A stretch of 64,000 nucleotides of DNA. Source: Pieris napi. Taxonomy: Eukaryota; Arthropoda; Insecta; Lepidoptera; Pieridae. The notes below the pieces were generated by a model. The model had not been told where the DNA came from, did not search any database, and saw only the letters and a list, made by a program, of their open reading frames with translations. Position 1 is the first letter of the stretch. Each line of letters begins with the position of its first letter. The position numbers and the translations under genes were made by a program. This document shows positions 58,287-64,000 of the stretch, piece after piece. The stretch spans positions 11,129,368 through 11,193,367 of the forward strand of contig NC_062238.1 in assembly GCF_905475465.1 (NCBI RefSeq), in the 5' to 3' direction.

Positions 58287-58675
58287 GTGCGTGCGTACAA
58301 AGTAGGTACACATGTCAGAATACTCTAATAATGTGATACTTCTTTGGCAAACAAAATTAATACAAGTTATTAATTTATTTCTTCCATAACAAAAACACGT
58401 GGCATTTTAATTTACAACTCGTCATTTGAGATTTCAATAAATTATTTTGCATAAAATAAAAAATACTAATATTTCATACATTTTTTTTACGAAATTTGAA
58501 TTTATAAAATATAATTTCTATAATGTAATTCGCCCTTCTCAATTTCTCTCAATCGGTCTCAATTACTGTCTCTCTTTGAAACGACAAAAATGCTGCACAT
58601 CTTCGTGACGTTAATATTATGTTGCGTTTCATTCGTACAATTTTACCCTCATGCGCCTAAAGAAGTTTCACTTTA
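58287..58675 (-). mobile_element. Inverted-repeat element, family A copy 3
   Basis: Reverse complement of the 24711 element: GTGCGTGCGTACAAAGTAGG at the left, ACACGTGGCATTTTAATTTA and CGCCCTTCTCAATTTCTCTC inside, CTAAAGAAGTTTCACTTTA at the right. Confidence 0.7.
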
Positions 58676-59114
58676 AAAATAAATGTTTAGGAAATCGGCC
58701 TTCAAGCAACCGTTAGCATACACTATGAAACCATATAGCACACCAAATTGCTCTTTAATCTTACTCACATACCGACAGCTTCTAAAAACCATTTAAATCA
58801 TGATTGATATCGATAAGCTTTTTACAAAAATCCAATAAAATAGCAACCTCGGAAAATCCACACATAATTCACCAGTATTTCTAACCCAGAAACAAATTCC
58901 AACAAATTCTCGTAGCAACGTTTTGTTACATGAATTACGAGTCTGTATAACAATGACGTGACTGTTATATTTTACAGGAAATAAAAAAAGCTGCGTCATC
59001 CGCGGTATTCTCAAACATTTCGCACACATTACATAAAATGTAAAAATCATGTTCTATTATAAAATACACACATCTTTCTAGGTATTTAGTTTTATGATTT
59101 ATTATTGTTTTAAT

Positions 59115-59202
59115 TAAATCATCGGACGACGTGGAGAATGTAAAATTAAATCCTGGCGTCCCAAAACAGCGTTCTTTTCAGGTCGGGTCCTTCAAAAAAA
59201 AT
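59115..59202 (+). repeat. Very worn LINE tail
   Basis: CATCGGACGACGTGGAGAAT, then CAGCGTTCTTTTCAGGTCGG and GGGTCCTTCAAAAAAA recall the HPYHLDV-to-FKKR part of the LPRTT tails. Low confidence. Confidence 0.35.
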
Positions 59203-59615
59203 GTGTGCGTGTGTACACACGTAAGAAGTGAAACTTCTTTATGACCTTATTTTTCGAAAAATGATCTACTATATGCAACTTTACAGAAATTGGTTAAATA
59301 AAGTTAAATTAGATAAAGCTTAACAAAAGGCTTTTACTATCATAGACATGAATACAAATACAATTATTTAATTTTACCTTATTACTACTAAGATTATTAC
59401 AGAATTTCATTAATTGTAATAGAATTATTACTATCATTGTTATCGTTATTATATATTTTTGTTATTAATGGCTTCGAATCTCTTCGGATCAACCGTGGTA
59501 GGGACAAGAAAAAGATGGAAGTTTGACTTCAAAAAGCAACATGGCGCGTAACCGAAAAACGTGACGATTTGCTACAAAATTTCTCCCATACGTCGATAAA
59601 GAAGTGTCACTTCGA
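59203..59615 (-). mobile_element. Inverted-repeat element, family B copy 2
   Basis: Reverse complement of 9890-10270 over almost its whole length (for example ATGACCTTATTTTTCGAAAA, AACAAAAGGCTTTTACTATC, GGGACAAGAAAAAGATGG). Ends AAGAAGTGAAACTTCTTTAT and AAAGAAGTGTCACTTC. Non-coding. Confidence 0.7.
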
Positions 59616-59779
59616 AAAAGCGTTCTTAGGGAATGTTCGGGTAATAATCCACTGTTTACTGACTTACTTGGCACTATCCAGACTGTCTTGAAATCGTCTG
59701 TAAACTTTTATTTTAATTGGCAACTACACTATCTTTATAAGATTATGCCTTTAAATTAATATTTCCTTATATATGTCAC

Positions 59780-60085
59780 CGTAAAATTGTAAAAACCGTT
59801 AGATTGTAATCTATCTCGCGAGATTGTAAACTGTCGAAAGATTGTGAACCTCAACGAACTGCTTACAAATTAACGTATTATTATTCGGTAGTTATATGAA
59901 ATTGTTGGGAAGTAAAATTAATCTGTAATTGACCAAAGAAGTTTGAATGATAACTAAGTTAGTGTAGTACAATCTACCGAATAATAATACGTTAAATTGT
60001 AAGCAGTACGCTGAGGTTCACAATCTTTCGACAGTTTATAATCTCGCGAGATAGATTACAATCTAACGGTGTTTACAATTTTACG
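59780..60085. mobile_element. MITE with about 110-bp inverted repeats
   Basis: The left arm, CGTAAAATTGTAAAAACCGT to about CCGAATAATAATACG-like sequence near 59893, is repeated in reverse complement at about 59972-60085 (ending AATTTTACG). Both arms carry TCTCGCGAGA-type palindromes and GAAAGATTGTGAACCTCA. The spacer of about 80 bp has no gene. No clear target duplication. Confidence 0.8.
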
Positions 60086-60623
60086 TTAACATATATTTTC
60101 CCTAAAACGTTTTTGACGTATGACGGATTCGTAAACGCAGATTTCGGCCCAAATTCTTCCTTTAGTTTATTCTTACACAACAGCTGCGTCTGATTTATTG
60201 GTCATAAACCATCGTTCAAATCATCCATTGTATTTTAAGAAAGAATGTAAGATTTTAAATAATATTTCAGTTACAAAAATGTTACACGTGATTTCTGTTT
60301 ATACTAGGAACACACGCAGGTGGAATTTCAATTTGTGTATTCTTGGCTTGTTGCTGTGGTGAATTAACGAGGATAAACATTTGATGGACTGTACTTGTTT
60401 GTTTGCTTAAAGTAAATGTATAAACTAAAGATTGATATAAACATCCTACCCTAGGCGAGAGTCAGGACAAAGACTCTATTTCCGTAATAGGTACAACATA
60501 CAAATCTAATATATAAAATTCTCGTGTCACAATGTTCGTTCCCATACACGGCTACTACCTTTCAAACCCCTAAATGTTAAGGATCCACCCCAAAAATTTT
60601 ATTTTTAAGAATTTTTTTTTATT

Positions 60624-62641
60624 GAAGTTATACTTCTTTAGGCGCGTTATGAAAATTTGATGAGAGTGAAATTTTACGATGCGCGCGCACCTATGACACA
60701 AAATTCGGAGTGTGATTATAGCGTGCGCAATCTACAAAAGAAATAGAATATAAGCTAACTTCACGCATATTCTATTTCTTAGCTTAGCAGCTTAACAAGA
60801 ATTTTGAATATCCATGACAATTGACATCTGACATTGACATTTACCTTTTAAACAAATATAGGAGTTTGAATTATTGTTTAAAATAAAAGATTATCTATGT
60901 ATCTAGTTATTTTCATTATACAAGTGCGAATTTTATATGTGCGTCTGAATTATAATCAGAAGTGATTTAAATTTAATATCTAAATCAAAACTAATTAATA
61001 TGATAAAATATTTGTGAAAAAACTGTGCCAACCTTCCTGAGTGCTTCAATACAATTGAGGTTAACTATCCGTAGGTATTATCGAGTATTATTGTTGATTA
61101 AAACTGAAACATGAACCATTATTCATTGCTTATGTTTATTGCGTTTGTTACAGCAACGTTTTAGAAATATTCTATATATCAATAATTGAGAACAAAGATT
61201 TAAGCACGAATACTAATAAGGAGAAAATGAAGGCTTGGAGCGATATAACAGAGAAGTAAACATTTTAATAAGTACCTGCATCTCAAAAAAATGACCACAT
61301 TATTTAATCAAAACATGTAATTTTTCAGATTTAATCTAGCAAATATAAGGACAAGAGACAAAAAACAATTGATGAATCAGTGGAAGTGCACTAAATTGAA
61401 TACAAAAAAAGAGTTGTCATCTTATCGCCGTGAAACATCTAAAACTGGAGGTGGATCAAAGCCACCATCACCTTCTCGAGACACAATGGATATGGCAGAG
61501 ATGATACCGCAACGGTTTGAAGTAGATTTCAATGAATTTGATTGTGATGGTGTCGAGGTAGGAATGTTAATTATAAATATGATGTATGGTGATGTTCAAG
61601 GTTCAACCTTTCAAGCATAGGCATATGCTCACAACAGTACTTTATTCCCCTACAGGTAGTTAGAGATATTGTAATACCTCAAAACATCCATGTTGCACTT
61701 GTAGTACCGAAACTCTGTCCAGCCAGAAGTGAGCCCATTTCCACTTATAATGGACAGTGGGTATAATACACCTTAATACCTGAGTGCGAACCACTCACCA
61801 TGATACTTAAATTAATAGATGTTATTTATATATTTCAGGATATTACAAATAAAATCATTTTAGAAACAATTGATATCCCAAAAGCCAACAATGACAAGGT
61901 AATAAATCAGTTTTGACATAACTTGAATACTAAAAAAGCCAAACAAAGGTGTGCACAACAGTGACAACATAACTTAACAATTTCATTATTTTGTAGGATT
62001 AAAGAAAGGTTAAAGAAAATCATGTCGAACTGAACAACAAGAATCCCCAAACAACTCCAAAGAAACCTACAAGGAAGACACCGGTATTATATTTAAATTA
62101 TCTCTATCTCTAAATAGAATAAAAGAAAGTTGCTATCCAGGTCTGTAGCATGTGCTACAAATTATACATTTATATTAATATAATTATATAAATGTGTTAA
62201 AATTTTTATAATATGAATTATAAAATTATTTAAGTTTTGCATGGACAGAGCTTAAATTAATATTCTGTTATTTGTTGCAGAAAGCAAGTAGTAGTTTTAG
62301 TTTTGGAGAAGCCTCGTAGATGCACAACCAAGTAATGATTAATTTAAAATTACAAACCGAAATTCTGATGAAGACATTAGAGTCACTTAAAAATAAATAG
62401 TATAATGAAATAAAAATGTTTTAAAGATAAATAGTGTTTTATTTGTTTAATGTAAGAGAATAATAATAAATATTTATTTAATTAATTTTTCAAATGTAAA
62501 CTGAACTTTATTGACTTTAATGACTCCTTTTCCAGTCTTTGATTATTTAATTGTAATTAATTATTTGCATGCAATCAAAAACTATTTTTAATAATGCCAA
62601 AGAAGTATAACTTCTTACGCGCGTACATAAGTACACGCACC
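60624..62641 (+). mobile_element. Inverted-repeat element (family A type) holding a spliced gene
   Basis: GAAGTTATACTTCTTTAGGC at the left is answered by GCCAAAGAAGTATAACTTCT at the right, followed by ACGCGCGTACATAAGTACAC and a T-run, the same outer arrangement as the 450-bp family A copies. Here the middle is about 2 kb and contains a multi-exon gene instead of filler. It could be the gene-bearing relative from which the short copies derive, or a short element that picked up a host gene. Confidence 0.6.
61154..62400 (+). pseudogene. Multi-exon Myb/SANT-like gene with two stop codons
   Basis: Five exons can be read with GT-AG borders and matching phases: 61154-61255, 61329-61557, 61839-61898, 61997-62083 and 62281-62400. 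The first junction splits a codon (GAGAA|GTAAAC ... TTTCAG|A), giving KAWSDITEKFNLANIRTRDK; the others are phase 0. The product has a Myb/SANT-like trihelix (IIENKDLSTNTNKEKMKAWS ... LMNQWKCTKLN), the YRRETSKTGGGSKPPSPSRD motif, an acidic stretch, and a helical end (INLKLQTEILMKTLESLKNK). The stops are TAA at the second codon of exon 4 and TAG in exon 5, both in an otherwise open frame. AATAAA lies at 62409. The start exon is missing or unrecognised. Such domains bind DNA and often belong to transposon partner proteins. The function here is inferred only. Confidence 0.65.
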
Positions 62642-62908
62642 CTTTTTTTTTTTTTATTCTTTTATGATACAGCATACAAACATACATACAACCCTTCATT
62701 TTCACCCCTCTACGATCAACCTCTACTTTTTATTTGTTAATTAAAATCTTATGACTTGAACTCTGAGGTTTATTATAGGAAAAAAATCCCCGAAAACCGA
62801 ACAGTCTCTGGGGTAGCATAGCAAAATATTCCATTTTGGTATGTACTAAAAAGATAGGCTAAGTAAAATCACATTAAGGAGAAACGAAGTTCACATGGGC
62901 AGCTAGTA

Positions 62909-64000
62909 TTTATATATTTTGATTTCATAATTTTCCCGATAAAATAACGAGGCCCGCAAGAGGATCTGGAAGCCTCTTGAGTGCATTAAGAAATCGCTAT
63001 GTTTTTTTGCTTATGGTGCAATGGTTATTGCTCACCCGACTGGCTCTCTGAGGCAGTATTGACCCGGTGTGATTTGAGTCCAACATACACAAGGGATGCC
63101 AAAAAAATATTTGAATGCGTTTTTTTTTTTTAATTTTTAATTTAAAATCCATTTTTATATCTACATCAAAAAATAAATTAACATTGAAGGCAGTTACCAA
63201 ACACTTCTTTAATGTTACTGTATTTTCTACAAAATCTGGCAAAATGCCAGAGAACTTCAAAAGATCGGGACGTGAATTGAGCATTTTATATCATTGTATT
63301 AGTCTACGACGATTAAATAACTCTATCTTATTCGCTATTTCCTCTTTTAAATAAATTTATATTTACAAGGTGATTTGTGAATTTGCGTAGAAAAATACAC
63401 ACGTTGTCTACGACGAATATATTTAAATAATATCTATTCCTTTTTCTTCAGTAAGTATTGTTTGTTAACATATTTTATGCTCCACAGACACTTCGTATCG
63501 TAACGAGATTTTGACGCCAAGACATTGGTTTATATAAGGCTTATATATTTACCTAACATATTTTCTAAATTTTTACTCCTTTGTGCTGTTAAAACGTTTT
63601 ACTCTCTGTAGTTCAGTGGCTAATGACTTCGTACATGGTTAATGTATAGGTACATAATATAAACCACGGAATTATATAACACACAGTAGGTACTTGTTCG
63701 ATGTCAGTCGACTTTCGACTAAATATATATTTTTTTTATTTACCTTTAAAAATATCTGCACAGCCCCATTACTGGACTTCGAACACTTTCTCCGTATTAT
63801 GATTTTTCTTATCAGATATTAACGTATGACTTGAATAATTAGCATGCAGGCACTATCGCTTATCTTAATACCCTCATAAACCATAACAGAAAATACTTCT
63901 CTTATCGTTGCTGAAAAAACAAAGTAGAAAATATGCATCGTATAGGGTGCATTATAGTACATAGTTTATATTGCTTAGTTGGTAGTTGGTACATCAAAGT
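62909..64000. other. AT-rich intergenic DNA, no gene seen
   Basis: Short open frames (62997-63284 minus, 63115-63354 plus) overlap each other in low-complexity sequence and show no motif. Confidence 0.5.

Larger units (their letters stand above)
60505..62908 (+). mobile_element. Helitron carrying a nested, gene-bearing element
   Basis: The 5' end is A|TCTAATATATAAAATTCTCG, the same start as the Helitron at 1708-2021. The 3' end is GGGCAGCTAG|T at 62908. Both junctions obey the A|TC...CTAG|T rule, so no target bases were duplicated. The outer parts (60505-60620 and 62642-62908) are non-coding Helitron sequence; the middle is an inverted-repeat element inserted in a T-run. The hairpin before CTAG is weak (GAAAC/GTTC around GAA). 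No Rep/helicase gene is present. Confidence 0.75.

Noticed and set aside
1..64000. CRISPR arrays, prophage, bacterial operons
   Set aside because: No regularly spaced identical repeats, no ribosome-binding-site-led gene strings; everything recognisable is of insect type.

Overview
The window looks like a gene-poor, AT-rich stretch of a lepidopteran (butterfly or moth) nuclear genome. The evidence is the repeat content: tRNA-headed SINEs, short non-autonomous Helitrons with ...CTAG|T ends, RTE- and jockey/CR1-type LINE tails, a PIF/Harbinger element and a BEL/Pao retrotransposon, all of types I know from Lepidoptera. The species cannot be named from the sequence alone. I found no complete host gene, no intact tRNA or rRNA gene and no CRISPR array. 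Two or three short stretches could be isolated host exons or a promoter; they are listed with low confidence.

Layout. 1-15 kb: mostly unremarkable AT-rich DNA carrying a 314-bp Helitron (1708-2021), LINE tails, two short inverted-repeat element families, a 20-bp tandem repeat, one candidate 5' exon (5460-5561) and a decayed retroelement C-terminus (14935-15400). 16.4-18.5 kb: a PIF/Harbinger transposon with clean ends and a TTA target duplication, carrying a broken transposase (+) and a broken Myb/SANT partner gene (-). 18.6-27 kb: a fresh SINE with a 13-bp duplication, several LINE tails and MITEs. 27.3-34.1 kb: an apparently intact BEL/Pao retrotransposon with matching 278-bp LTRs, a CAGG-G target duplication and one open 1742-codon gag-pol. 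34.2-36.9 kb: a cluster of nested repeat fragments. 37.1-39.9 kb: a 5'-truncated LINE with an 855-codon open frame (-). 40-60 kb: repeat fragments in ordinary intergenic DNA, including an 861-bp long-inverted-repeat element inserted at TA inside a SINE. 60.5-62.9 kb: a Helitron that contains an inverted-repeat element, which in turn contains a multi-exon Myb/SANT-type gene with splice sites and phases preserved but two stop codons.

How the parts relate. The window is best read as layers of insertion. One LINE family left at least a dozen 5'-truncated tails on both strands. MITEs and SINEs sit inside one another, which gives relative ages. The BEL/Pao copy and the 19.4-kb SINE look youngest. 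Two transposon-associated Myb/SANT proteins occur in unrelated elements (17.9 kb and 61 kb), and the second one, spliced and nested, is the most unusual object here.
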